Positions 46,089 to 56,500 of a stretch of DNA of 64,000 nt are shown here, piece by piece (position 1 is the stretch's first letter; each line of letters starts with the position of its first letter). Source of the stretch: Alcaligenaceae bacterium (GTDB lineage: Bacteria > Pseudomonadota > Gammaproteobacteria > Burkholderiales > Burkholderiaceae_B); assembly GCA_013416455.1 (NCBI GenBank), contig JACCES010000003.1, forward strand, positions 124,001 to 188,000. The letters are read 5' to 3'. The notes below the pieces were generated by a model. That model did no database searches and had not been told where the DNA came from. It saw only the letters and a list, made by a program, of their open reading frames with translations. The position numbers and the translations under genes were made by a program.

Positions 46089-47075
46089 TTACGGGCCGTC
46101 GATCTTGATGCCGGAGGTGCGGATGACTTCCCCCCAGCGCTGATACTCATGCTTCGTCCATGCATCTAGTTCAGCGGCCGTGGACGGTTCCGGATCGTTG
46201 CCGATGGCCAGCACCGCCTCTTGCACACCCGGAGACTCCAGGGAAGCCTTCAAGGCGCCGCTCAGTTTCTGAACCCTTTCCTCCGGCGTCCCCGAAGGAA
46301 CATAGACGCCGAACCAGGCACTGTATTGCATATCCTTGTAGCCCAGTTCCTTAAGCGTTGGAACGTCGGGTAGAAAACGGGAGCGTACATCACCGAATGT
46401 CGCAAGCGCCCTGAGATTGCCGCCGTTGATTTGCGTAAGCACGGATCCCAGGGTGGTGAACATGACCGGAAGCACTCCGGCCATGACGTCCGTCATTGCA
46501 CCGCTGTCCCCCTTGTAGGGGGCATGCTGCAGCTCAATGCCCGCGGCTCGCTGAAACATTTCCCCCGCCAGATGATTGGGCCCGCCGTGACTGGAAGTAC
46601 CGTATGTCCTGTACGCCGGATCCGCCTTGGCCAGCGCGACGAACTCTTCCAGGGTCCGAGCCGGGGAATCGGCCTTCACCACGATCAGCCCCACAGCGGA
46701 AGACAAACGGCCCACCGCCTGAAAATCATTCAATGTATCGTAGGGCAGATCGAAGAAATGCGGGCCGACGGTCATCGGTCCGATGGATCCGAACATGATC
46801 GTATGCCCGTCGGGGCTGGCCCGGGCCACCGCGCGCGTACCGATCTGGCCGGACGCCCCGGGGATATTTTCAACATAGACCTGCTTGCCCAGAATCTTCG
46901 ACATTTCCTGAGCAACCACCCGGCAAAGCACATCTCCCCCGCCGCCCGCCGAAAAAGGCACGACGAAGCGCACGGACTTGCTCGGAAACTCTTCAGACGC
47001 GAGCGCCACGCCCGATGCTGTCATCATTGCACTGGCAATCAATGCCGGCGCCACCCTGCTTAGCCATTTTTTCAT
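46089..47075 (-). CDS. Bug/TctC-family periplasmic substrate-binding protein
   Basis: A 328-residue tripartite tricarboxylate receptor. A signal peptide (MKKWLSRVAPALIASAMMTASGVALA) precedes FPSKSVRFVVPFSAGGGGDVLCR. Family segments include YVENIPGASGQIGTRAVARASPDGHT, QHAPYKGDSGAMTDVMAGVLPVMF and FLPDVPTLKELGYKDM. A GAGGAG site precedes the ATG. It is divergent from the single-chain carboxylase gene with 236 bp between starts. No TctA/TctB gene is visible. It probably captures the substrate of the adjacent CoA-linked pathway. Confidence 0.93.
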   Translation of the reverse strand: MKKWLSRVAPALIASAMMTASGVALASEEFPSKSVRFVVPFSAGGGGDVLCRVVAQEMSKILGKQVYVENIPGASGQIGTRAVARASPDGHTIMFGSIGPMTVGPHFFDLPYDTLNDFQAVGRLSSAVGLIVVKADSPARTLEEFVALAKADPAYRTYGTSSHGGPNHLAGEMFQRAAGIELQHAPYKGDSGAMTDVMAGVLPVMFTTLGSVLTQINGGNLRALATFGDVRSRFLPDVPTLKELGYKDMQYSAWFGVYVPSGTPEERVQKLSGALKASLESPGVQEAVLAIGNDPEPSTAAELDAWTKHEYQRWGEVIRTSGIKIDGP

Positions 47076-47311
47076 CTCCGCTCCTCGTTATAGTAATGAA
47101 TCATGTGACGGCCTCCCGGGCCGCACGCACTGCCACGTTGGTGCAGAATAGAGGAACGTCCTCCGGGCCCGCATCGGCTAAATCGACGATTTTGAATATT
47201 CCCTCGTCCGCCGCACATGTGGATTCCGTCGGTTACGACGATGCCACGAACGCGGCACGGGCCCTATGATTTCCCCAGGGTTCAACAACGCCGATACCGC
47301 ATCAATCCCTT

Positions 47312-50300
47312 ATGAAAAAACACTTCAACGACGCCAGGATAAAGACTGTCCTGATCGCGAATCGGGGCGAAATCGCCATCCGCATAGCCAGCACCCTTGC
47401 CGAGATGGGCTTTCGCAGCGTGGCCATCTACTCGCAGGACGATGAAGCAGCCCTGCATCACGCCATGGCGGACGAAGCCGTTGCCTTGCCCGATACCGGC
47501 CCCAGGGCGTATCTGGACATGCAGCGTTTGATCGATATCGCCCTTTCCAGGGGCTGCCAGGCGGTCCATCCCGGATACGGATTCCTCAGCGAGAATGCCC
47601 GATTCGCGGAAGCATGCCGGGCCGCGGGGTTGATCTTCATCGGCCCCCGCCCGGAAGTGCTGACGCTGTTCGGTTCAAAATCCCTTGCCAGACGTCATGC
47701 GCAGGCGCAGGGCATCCCGGTCTTGCGGGGCACGCACGACGTCCCTTCGCTCCAGGCCGCAAGAGACTTCATGCGCAGCCTGGACGCGGGCAGCGGCGTG
47801 ATGATCAAGGCCGTCGCCGGCGGCGGCGGCCGCGGCATGCGCAAGGTCGCCTCAGAGGGCATGCTGGAAGAAGCCTTTGAACGCTGCCGCTCCGAGGCGC
47901 TGGCGGCCTTTGGCTGCGGAGACCTCTATCTCGAACAATATCTGCCCGACGCACGCCATATCGAGGTGCAGATTCTCGGCGATGGCACGACCATCACCCA
48001 TCTCGGGGAGCGTGACTGCAGCATTCAGCAATCCTACCAGAAGGTGGTCGAAATCACGCCTTCGCCGGGCCTGTCGCCCAGCCTGAGAGCCCGCATTCTC
48101 GACGCGGCGGTCACCCTTGCAGGCTCGGTGAACTACGATAGTCTCGGAACATTCGAATTCCTGGTCAACGGGGACGGCGACAACGCCGAATTCGCTTTCA
48201 TCGAAGCCAACCCGAGACTGCAGGTGGAACACACGATCACCGAAGAAGTGTCCGGCGTGGACCTGGTACGGACACAACTCGCGCTGGCCAACGGCCGGAG
48301 CCTGGAATCCCTCGGTCTGACGCAATCGCAATTGAGCCCGCCGCGGGGCTATGCCATCCAGTTCCGGGTCAACATGAGCCATGGACAGCCCCACCGGATC
48401 ACGGCCTTCTCTCCCCCCGGGGGGCCCGGCGTGCGGCTGGACACCTGCGCTTACGCCGGATACACCCCCAATCCGAACTTCGACGCACTGCTCGCCAAAC
48501 TCATCATCCACCATCCATCGCCCGACCTTCGGGACGCCGTACAGCGAGGCTATCGCGCCTTGTGCCAGTTCGACCTGCAAGGCACCCCCACCAATCTACC
48601 CCTGCTTCGCGACATCGCAGTGGATCCCGCCTTCCAGGAAGGCCGCTACACCACCGCATACCTGGCCGAGTCCAGGCCGCACAGCGCCGGAATCCACCCG
48701 CAGTACTTCATGGCCACGATTGCCGCGCCGCAGCAGGAAGCCGCGGCCGCCGTTGACCCGTCCCTGTCGCTGTTGTCCCCCGGAGACATTGCTTCACCGC
48801 TCGCGGGAACCGTGATCGAGATCTGTGTAGAGACAGGCCAGCGCATCGCCAAGGGCCAGACCGTGGCAATCGTCACCGCCATGAAAATGGAGCACCTGGT
48901 GGATGCCGCCACGGATGGAATCGTGCGGCGGATTCTGGTCGCCGGCGACACCATGGTGCAGCCTGGCCAGGTAATCATTGAAACGGAACCCTGCGATGAG
49001 CTACCCGACGGCGAAGCATCATCGCAGCCGTCGGCGGACACCATCACGCCGAGAAGCGATCTCGAGGACATCCGCGCCCTGCATGCGCTCACCCGGGACG
49101 AGGGCCGGCCCGACGCCGTCGCGCGCAGGCACGTCAACGGCATGCGCACCGCCCGGGAAAACCTGGCGGATTTGTGCGATGCGGACTCGTTCGTCGAATA
49201 TGGCGCGCTGGCCGTCGCGGCCAGACGCCGCGAAATGGACATGGACGCACTACGGCGGATCAGCCCGGCCGACGGGTTCATCTACGGCATGGCCACCATC
49301 AACGCCGCCCTTTTCGGCCAGGCCCGCGGCCGCTGCTTCGTTGCCTCGTATGACTATACGGTTTTCGCCGGCACACAAGGCTACTTCGGCCACCGCAAGC
49401 ACGACCGCATGTTCCAGCTGGCCGAACGCGCCCGCGTACCGGTCGTCCTGTACGCCGAAGGCGGCGGCGGAAGGCCGACCGACAGCGACAACCTGGGCGG
49501 CGTGAATCTGGCCAACCCGACGTTCTGGCATTTTGCCAGGCTCAGCGGCCTGGTGCCCCTGATCGGCATTGCGGCAGGCTATTGCTTCGCCGGCAACGCG
49601 GCCCTGCTCGGATGCTGCGACGTGGTCATCGCGACCCGGGATGCCTCCATCGGCCTGGGGGGACCCGTCATGATCGAAGGCGCGGGCCTGGGCAAAGTGG
49701 CCCCGCAGGCCGTCGGACCGGCACCACAGCAGGCGAGCAACGGCGTGGTCGATATTCTGGTGGACGATGAAGCCGCCGCGACGGACGCCGCGCGGCGGTA
49801 TCTGTCCTACTTCCAGGGCCCGCTTTCCTCGTGGGAGGCGCCCCCTCAAGAAGCACTCCGCGATTGCATCCCGCAGCGCCGCACCCGCGCCTATGACATC
49901 CGGAAGGTAATGGAAACACTCGCCGACCGGGATTCCGTGCTGGAACTGCGCCCGGCGTTCGGCCAGGGAGCCATTACCGCCCTCATCCGGCTGGAAGGCC
50001 GGCCCCTTGGCCTGATCGCCAACAACCCCGCTTTCCAGGCCGGCGCAATCGGCGCGGAGGAAGCCGACAAGCTCAGCCGGTTCACCCGGCTGTGCAACGC
50101 CCACGGGCTTCCGATCCTGTCATTGTGTGACACACCGGGCATCATGGTCGGCCCCGACGCCGAACGTACGGCTGTCGTGAGGCACTGCGCCAATATGCTG
50201 ATCACCGGCGCGGCCATGCGTGTGCCCTGCATCACGATCGTCCTGCGCAAAGCCTACGGGCTCGGCGCCATGGCCATGGCCGGCGGCAGCTTCCACCAGA

Positions 50301-50608
50301 GCTCATTTCTGACGCTGGCATGGCCAACGGCCGAATTCGGCGGCATGGGCCTGGAAGGGCAGGTCAGGCTCGGACACCGCAAAGAGCTGGAGGAGATCAC
50401 CGACCCCCGACAGCGGCATGAGCGCTTCCAGGAGCTCGTCGACGCGCTGTACGCCCACGGCAAGGCCAGCAATATCGCCCCATTCCTGAGCATTGACGAT
50501 GTGATCGACCCCGCCAGCACACGCGATTGCATCATCGCCGCACTGCAGACCACGGAAGCGGCCACATCCGTGACCGTCGAAGCACGCAGCTTCATCGGCG
50601 CCTGGTGA
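47312..50608 (+). CDS. Single-chain biotin-dependent acyl-CoA carboxylase (BC-BCCP-CT)
   Basis: A 1098-residue enzyme that joins all three activities of an acyl-CoA carboxylase. Residues 1 to about 455 are biotin carboxylase (VLIANRGEIAIR, HPGYGFLSENARFAE, ATP-grasp loop KAVAGGGGRGMRK, FIEANPRLQVEHTITEE). The biotin carrier domain has AMKMEH with biotinylated Lys525. From about 590 to the end are fused beta and alpha carboxyltransferase domains (YDYTVFAGTQGYFGHRK, YAEGGGGRPTD, CDTPGIMVGPDAE, RKAYGLGAMAMAGG). Layout and size resemble the single-chain long-chain acyl-CoA carboxylases described from mycobacteria. The substrate is unknown. Divergent from tctC and convergent with the ligase operon. 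Confidence 0.93.
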   Translation: MKKHFNDARIKTVLIANRGEIAIRIASTLAEMGFRSVAIYSQDDEAALHHAMADEAVALPDTGPRAYLDMQRLIDIALSRGCQAVHPGYGFLSENARFAEACRAAGLIFIGPRPEVLTLFGSKSLARRHAQAQGIPVLRGTHDVPSLQAARDFMRSLDAGSGVMIKAVAGGGGRGMRKVASEGMLEEAFERCRSEALAAFGCGDLYLEQYLPDARHIEVQILGDGTTITHLGERDCSIQQSYQKVVEITPSPGLSPSLRARILDAAVTLAGSVNYDSLGTFEFLVNGDGDNAEFAFIEANPRLQVEHTITEEVSGVDLVRTQLALANGRSLESLGLTQSQLSPPRGYAIQFRVNMSHGQPHRITAFSPPGGPGVRLDTCAYAGYTPNPNFDALLAKLIIHHPSPDLRDAVQRGYRALCQFDLQGTPTNLPLLRDIAVDPAFQEGRYTTAYLAESRPHSAGIHPQYFMATIAAPQQEAAAAVDPSLSLLSPGDIASPLAGTVIEICVETGQRIAKGQTVAIVTAMKMEHLVDAATDGIVRRILVAGDTMVQPGQVIIETEPCDELPDGEASSQPSADTITPRSDLEDIRALHALTRDEGRPDAVARRHVNGMRTARENLADLCDADSFVEYGALAVAARRREMDMDALRRISPADGFIYGMATINAALFGQARGRCFVASYDYTVFAGTQGYFGHRKHDRMFQLAERARVPVVLYAEGGGGRPTDSDNLGGVNLANPTFWHFARLSGLVPLIGIAAGYCFAGNAALLGCCDVVIATRDASIGLGGPVMIEGAGLGKVAPQAVGPAPQQASNGVVDILVDDEAAATDAARRYLSYFQGPLSSWEAPPQEALRDCIPQRRTRAYDIRKVMETLADRDSVLELRPAFGQGAITALIRLEGRPLGLIANNPAFQAGAIGAEEADKLSRFTRLCNAHGLPILSLCDTPGIMVGPDAERTAVVRHCANMLITGAAMRVPCITIVLRKAYGLGAMAMAGGSFHQSSFLTLAWPTAEFGGMGLEGQVRLGHRKELEEITDPRQRHERFQELVDALYAHGKASNIAPFLSIDDVIDPASTRDCIIAALQTTEAATSVTVEARSFIGAW

Positions 50609-50614
50609 CAGCCA

Positions 50615-50641
50615 CGCCCCCTTGCCGGCGGCAGGGGGGCG
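50615..50641. terminator. GC-rich hairpin between convergent carboxylase and ligase genes
   Basis: CGCCCCCTTGCC (50615-50626) pairs with GGCAGGGGGGCG (50630-50641) over 12 bp with one wobble, around a 3-nt loop. It fills the 41-bp gap between stops. No T tract is present on either strand, so it would act as a two-way block at best. Confidence 0.5.
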
Positions 50642-50649
50642 GGCGGGCC

Positions 50650-52254
50650 CTAACGGGGTATCGAAGCGTCGCGGCGCAGACGCAGGCCCGCCGTCTCGCG
50701 GTCCCAGCACTGCGCATCCATTCCCTCTTCCCGGATCCGCTGTTTGATCACCTTGTTGGTCGGGGTGCGCGGCAGATCCTCGACCACCTTGAAGTATCTC
50801 GGCACCATGAAATGCGCCATGCGCGGCTGGAGGAACTCGACCAGCGCCACGAAGTCCAGCGACTGGCCGGGCACAAGGCACAACACCGCCAGGATTTCGT
50901 CCTCGCCATGCTCGCTGGGCACCCCGACCACCGCCGCATCGCGCACTGCGGGGTGCGCCAGCAACTCTTTTTCGACTTCGAATGAAGAAACGTTTTCACC
51001 GCGCCGCCGGATGGCATCCTTGATGCGGTCGACGAAATAGTAATCTCCATCCGCATCGCGGCGCAGCGCATCCCCCGTATGAAACCAGCCATTCCGCCAG
51101 GCCCGCGCCGTGGCCTGCGCATCGCCGTGGTAGCCATGGCTCATGGCATAAGGCATATCCGCGCGCAGGATCAGCTCGCCGGTTTCGCCGTCCGGCAACT
51201 CGCAATCGTTCTCATCGACGATCCGGGCCTCGATCCCCGGCCGCAAGCGGCCGCAGGTTCCCAGCTTGGCGGGATTCGGGCCGACGAACAGCGGCGTGGA
51301 AATCTCGGTCATGTTGTAGCCGGTATAGATGTCCACGCCGAAGCGAGCGGTGAAATCGGCATGCTGGTTGCTCAAGGGAACACTCATGGCGCGCCGCAAA
51401 GTATGGTCACGATCACGGTCCGACGGCGGCTCTTTGAGAAGAAAGGACATCATCACCCCGAGGAGCGTGGTGTGCGTAACCTGAAATGCGCGCACCGTGT
51501 CCCAGAACCGATGCGTCTTGAACGATTCCGTCACGGCGACCGAACCGCCCCGCATCAATGCGCTCCAGACGGCTCCCGCCCCGGCGACGTGGAACATGGG
51601 CAGGGTGATCAGGGTTCTGTCCTGTGCCGTCGCCTGCCCGTTCGGGATGTAGTTAGCGTAGACCTGCAGGGAAGACATCAGGACGCCTTTGGAGGGCCCG
51701 GTCGTGCCCGACGTGTAGATGACCGTCAGCGTGTCCCAGGGCTGCAGCGGCGTCTGGAGCGCGGCCGGCGTCTCCCCCGCGGCATCCATGACTTCGCCGG
51801 CCACGGTTTCAAGCCCCGCGGGGGCGCTGTGTTCACCGCCGAACACGATGGCCTTGCGCAACTGCCCGAGCGCCAGGCCATCGAGCCGGTCCACCAGAGA
51901 GGCATGCGTGACGAGCAGCCGGCCGCCGGAGTTCGCAATCACATGCGCCAGCAGCGCGCCACGATAGCCAATGTTGACGGGCACGTATACGGCGCCGATA
52001 TAGTTCAACGCCAGCATGGCTCGCAGCAGTGTCTTCCCATTGGGCAGCCAGCAGACGACCATATCGCCCTGCTTGACACCCTGTGCCTGAAACGCCGCAG
52101 CCCAGGAGCGCACCTTCTCACGCAAGGTTCCGTAAGTCCAGCCCTCGTCCGGCGAGAACAGGACAAAAGGCTTGTCCGGTGTTTCTTGCGCCCGTCGATC
52201 GATCAACTCTCTTATGATGCAATCCCGCCGATCAGGCAGACGCTTGTCCATCAT
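50650..52254 (-). CDS. AMP-forming acyl-CoA ligase, CaiC-like
   Basis: A 534-residue member of the adenylate-forming family that activates a carboxylic acid to its CoA thioester. Core motifs are YTSGTTGPSKGV (ATP phosphate loop), GYNMTE, GWFHTGDALRRDADGDYYFVDR, the hinge RIKDAIRRRGENVSSFEVE and the C-terminal catalytic Lys in PTNKVIKQRIR. AGGAG lies 7 nt before the first of two adjacent ATGs. It is the last gene of the minus-strand catabolic operon and is a clear paralogue of the ligase at 60748-62391. CaiC-like similarity suggests a polar or branched short/medium acid; the substrate is unknown. Confidence 0.92.
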   Translation of the reverse strand: MMDKRLPDRRDCIIRELIDRRAQETPDKPFVLFSPDEGWTYGTLREKVRSWAAAFQAQGVKQGDMVVCWLPNGKTLLRAMLALNYIGAVYVPVNIGYRGALLAHVIANSGGRLLVTHASLVDRLDGLALGQLRKAIVFGGEHSAPAGLETVAGEVMDAAGETPAALQTPLQPWDTLTVIYTSGTTGPSKGVLMSSLQVYANYIPNGQATAQDRTLITLPMFHVAGAGAVWSALMRGGSVAVTESFKTHRFWDTVRAFQVTHTTLLGVMMSFLLKEPPSDRDRDHTLRRAMSVPLSNQHADFTARFGVDIYTGYNMTEISTPLFVGPNPAKLGTCGRLRPGIEARIVDENDCELPDGETGELILRADMPYAMSHGYHGDAQATARAWRNGWFHTGDALRRDADGDYYFVDRIKDAIRRRGENVSSFEVEKELLAHPAVRDAAVVGVPSEHGEDEILAVLCLVPGQSLDFVALVEFLQPRMAHFMVPRYFKVVEDLPRTPTNKVIKQRIREEGMDAQCWDRETAGLRLRRDASIPR

Positions 52255-52387
52255 GCCAGCTCCTCTCTTTCAATGAAATTGGCGGGCGGCGCCATGCACC
52301 GCCCGTTCTCGTTCAGATATCCCCTGGCGCGCCCGCGCCTTCCCATGCCCGCAGCACTTCCGCGCCGCCCGGCCAGAGGCCCCGGAC

Positions 52388-53545
52388 TCATGACATGCCC
52401 CCTGGATTTCCCTGGCCACCCGTCCCGAGAAGATGCTCGGTCACCGCGGCGGGGACGCCCCAGGCATGCAGCAGTTGCCCGCACCCTTGTCCGGCCGGCA
52501 GCGCCGGCCCGGGGCGGGCGGGCGATGTACGGCTGAAGCGGGGGGCCGGGGACGGCTGCAATACGCCCGCCGCATCGAAGAAGGCTTCGCGGGCGACATT
52601 GTGCCGGTGCCGGGGCGCCTCATCCCAGTCCAGCACCGGACTGACACACGCATCGGCGTCTTCGAGTAGCTCGCTCCATTGTGCGCGCGTGCGCGTCAGG
52701 AACAGCCGCGCCAGCGCCGCCCGCAAGGCCGGCCAGTCCCGCTTGTCGAAGGATTGGGCACAGTCATCGCCATCCAGCCCGCAACGCGCCCGCAATATGG
52801 CGAAGAACTGCGGCTCGATCGCCCCGAGCGCAATGTATTTACCGTCAGCGCAGACATAGGTGCTGTAGAAGGGCGCCCCTCCGTCCACCAGATTGTCGCC
52901 CCGCTGGCTGGAATAGCGGCCGGCCGCCTTCATCCCGTATTTGCTGGCGGACAGAAGCGCGGCGCCATCGATCATCGCGGCATCCACGACCTGGCCCATT
53001 CCCGATTGCCTGGTCTCGTGCAGGGCCGCCAGAATACCCACGGCAAGCAGCATCCCGCCGCCGCCGAAATCCCCCACGTAATTCAGGGGAGGAACCGGCG
53101 CCTGCCCGGCGGGGCCGATGGCATGCAGAGCGCCCGTCAGCGCAATGTAGTTGATATCGTGCCCGGCGCGCATCGCCAGCGGCCCCTCCTGCCCCCAGCC
53201 CGTCATGCGCCCATACACCAGCGCCGGCTGACGAGCCATGCAAACCTGCGGCCCCAGGCCAAGCCGCTCCATCACACCCGGACGGAACCCTTCGATGAGA
53301 ACGTCCGTATTCTCGATCACAGCGAGCAAGGACGCGACCGCGTCCCTGGATCTCAGGTCGACCACCAGCGAACGCCTGCCCCGCGCCAGGACGTCGAAAC
53401 GCGGATCGAGATCGTGCATGGAGCCTCGCGGGCGCACGATGCGCAGCACCTGCGCCCCGAGATCGGACAACAGCATGGTCCCGAACGGGGCGGCCCCCAG
53501 ACCGGCCACCTCCAATATTCTGAGTCCCGACAAAGGACCGCTCAT
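52388..53545 (-). CDS. CaiB/BaiF family protein, alpha-methylacyl-CoA racemase-like
   Basis: A 385-residue class III CoA-transferase-fold protein. Its residues match the racemase branch: His129 in AGHDINYIALTG, Asp159 in YVGDFGGGGM and Glu244 in GAIEPQFF, at the same spacing as the catalytic His126, Asp156 and Glu241 of the mycobacterial enzyme. True CoA transferases of the family use a different Asp. Racemases interconvert (R)- and (S)-2-methylacyl-CoA so that branched chains can enter beta-oxidation. It lies 35 bp after the second carboxylase and 133 bp before the ligase gene. The C-terminal 60 residues are Pro/Gly-rich and variable. Confidence 0.88.
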   Translation of the reverse strand: MSGPLSGLRILEVAGLGAAPFGTMLLSDLGAQVLRIVRPRGSMHDLDPRFDVLARGRRSLVVDLRSRDAVASLLAVIENTDVLIEGFRPGVMERLGLGPQVCMARQPALVYGRMTGWGQEGPLAMRAGHDINYIALTGALHAIGPAGQAPVPPLNYVGDFGGGGMLLAVGILAALHETRQSGMGQVVDAAMIDGAALLSASKYGMKAAGRYSSQRGDNLVDGGAPFYSTYVCADGKYIALGAIEPQFFAILRARCGLDGDDCAQSFDKRDWPALRAALARLFLTRTRAQWSELLEDADACVSPVLDWDEAPRHRHNVAREAFFDAAGVLQPSPAPRFSRTSPARPGPALPAGQGCGQLLHAWGVPAAVTEHLLGTGGQGNPGGMS

Positions 53546-53580
53546 GAACTCTTCCCCCGATACATCATGCCCCCGCCCGA

Positions 53581-56500
53581 TCAGATGGGCACAATCGCCC
53601 TGAACTTGGGCGGCATCAGGCTCTGCCGCCTGGCCGGAACCTGCCGCAGAAGATCCAGCAGGCGCTGCCGGGTTTCGCGCGGATCGATCACGTCATCCAC
53701 ACCGAACCCTTCGGCCGCCTTCACCGCGCTCACCTGCTCCCGGATCTCATCGATCAACGCCTGACGCCGCGCCCCCGGATCGTCGGCACGCTCGTATTCC
53801 TTCCGGTAGGCCACGTCCACGGAACCTTCGATCGACATGGCGCAGATCTCGGCTCCGGGCCACGCCAGGCACGCATCGGCGGAGAAACTGCGGCCCCCGC
53901 ACATGGCCACATAACCCAGCCCATAGCCCTTGCGCAGCACAATGGAGAAACGCGGCACGGTGGCATGGCCCAGCTCGAACAGCATCTTGGCGCTGCGCCT
54001 GCCCAGCATCGTGCGCTCCGCCTGCGGGCCGATGGACATGCCGGGAATGTCCACCAGATAGACCAGCGGCAGGCCGTATGCATCGCACAAGGCAATGAAG
54101 TGCGCGCCCTTCTCCGCCGCCAGGCTGTCGAGCATACCGCCCTTGACCAGGGGCTGGTTGGCGATGAACCCGACGGGCCGCCCGCCGATGCGGGCCAGGC
54201 TGGTGACCAGATTGCCCGCATAGGTGGGCTTGATCTCGAAGACGCTGCCGATATCCGCCAGACCCGCCACCACCGCCCGGACATCGTAGGCCCGGCGCGT
54301 GTTCAACGGCACCATCCCGAGCAATGCCTCGGCATCCGGCTCGCGGTAGTCCTGCGCTATGGGCAGCGGCTGCCGCGCATTGGCGGGCAGGTAGGACAGG
54401 AACGACCTGATGGCCCCCAGAGCCTGACTCTCATCCTCGACGCCGAGGTCCGCCAAGCCATTGCGGTCGACCTGTTCTTGCGCGCCCCCCAAGGCCTGGG
54501 CACTGACATCCTGGCCGGTGCCCGCCTTGACGAGGGCCGGGCCCGCAAGACCCATTTCCGCCTGGCCCCGCACCATCACCACCAGATCGGCCATGCCGCA
54601 GAAATTCGTGTTCGCGGCGAATCCGGCGCCGAATACGGCGGCCACCATGGGCACCCAGCCGGATAGTGTCGCGAAATCCTGGAACAGCGGCGAAGACGGC
54701 GCATACAGCCGCGAGTTCTGCCCGTCCTGGATGCGATGCCCCCCGCCGTCCAGGAGCATGACCAGGGGCAGGCCGTCCGTACGGCAGCGTTGCATGGCAC
54801 GCAACATCTTCTGCCTTCCCAGATGCCCCGCGCTCCCGCCGTAGACGGTGAAGTCCTGTGCCAGAACCATGACATACCGCCCGTCGATGCGACCCGATCC
54901 CACGACCAGACCGTCGGCCAGCGCTGGTCGCGGCAAATGCTGCGCCTGGATGAGCCCGCCGATCTCCTGGAACGTCCCGGGGTCGCACAAGCGTTCGATC
55001 CGTTCCCTGGCCGTCATCTGCGCCCGCTCGCGCTGGCGCGCGACCTGATCCGGCCGCTGGCCATCCAGCAGCGCCGCTTTGCGTCCTTGCAAATCAGCCA
55101 GGGACGATTCCAGCCCGGCATCCAGCGCCCCGGCTTGCCGAGGCGATTCGTCCTGCTCCGCCCCGATCTCCGCAGGAGCCAGGCGCAGCAGTGCGGCGCC
55201 TGGCTGCAGCACATCGCCTTCCCGCGCCAGGCAGGCCAGCACGACGCCCGAGCACGGCGCCATGACGGACTGCTCCATCTTCATCGACTCCACGATCGCA
55301 ACGATTTGCCCGGTAACCACCGCGCCGCCGTTCTCGACACGCAACGCCACAAGGCGGCCGCCGACCTCCGAACGCAGCGGGATGCCGTCCCCGTGGTCCT
55401 CGTCGTCGCCCTCCGGGGGTTGCATGTCCGCCAGCGGCGCCGAAGCGCGTTCCGGCGCCAACAGACGGTGCGATATCTCGCCATCCGCCAGCGATGCCAC
55501 ATGTCTGAGCACGAAGCCGGTATCGAACCTGCCCAGAATCACCTCCGGATGCGCGAGCAGATTGCGCAGGAACGCCACATTGCTGGCTACACCTTCGATT
55601 CGTGTCTCGCACAGGGCCCGGTAGGCGCGGGCAAGCAGATTGCGCACATCATTGCCATTTATATGCACCACGAGCTTGGCCAGCAGCGCATCGAAGCTGC
55701 CGGGCAGGACGGCACCCGGAAAACCATGGGTTTCGATCCTGATGCCCGGCCCGGATGGCAGATCGAACGCCGTCAGCAGGCCGCTGCCCGGCACGACGCT
55801 GCCGTCGGCGCGGATTTCCTGCTGGTTGATACGCAGCTGCACGGCAAGCCCGCGCGCGGCCGGGATATCGGATTGCGACAGCCCCAGGCTGGCCAGCGTG
55901 CCGCCGGCGGCAAGCTGAATCTGCGCCTGAACCAGATCCACGCCCATGATTTCTTCGGTCACGGTATGTTCGACCTGCAGGCGCGGATTGGCCTCCATGA
56001 ACACATGGCGCCCGCTGGCATCCAGCAGGAATTCGAAGGTGCTCAGCGTATGCACACCCGCCGCGCGCGCAAGCGCCAGCGCATCCCGGATGATGCGTTC
56101 ACGCGCCTCCATCGCCAGCCACGGTGAAGGCGCGAACTCCACCAGCTTCTGGCTCCGCCATTGCAGGCTGCATTCGCGTTCCCCGAAATGGACGATTTCT
56201 CCGTCCCGATCACCGGCCACCTGTATTTCAATGTGCCTGGCACCTTCCAGATATTCCTCGACATAGACCGCATCCAGGCCGAATGCCAGCCTGGCCTCCG
56301 AGCATGCCGCCTCGTAAGCCGGCGCCAGTTCCTGTTCGGTCCGGGCGATTCGCATGCCGCGTCCACCGCCGCCGGCCAGGGCCTTGATCACGACCGGAGT
56401 TCCCGGCTGCAACGCCGCCATGAAGGCTTGCGCCCGCTCCAGGGAAACGGCGGTATTGGAACCGCGCGCCAGCGCGACGCCTTCCCGCTGCGCGAGGGCG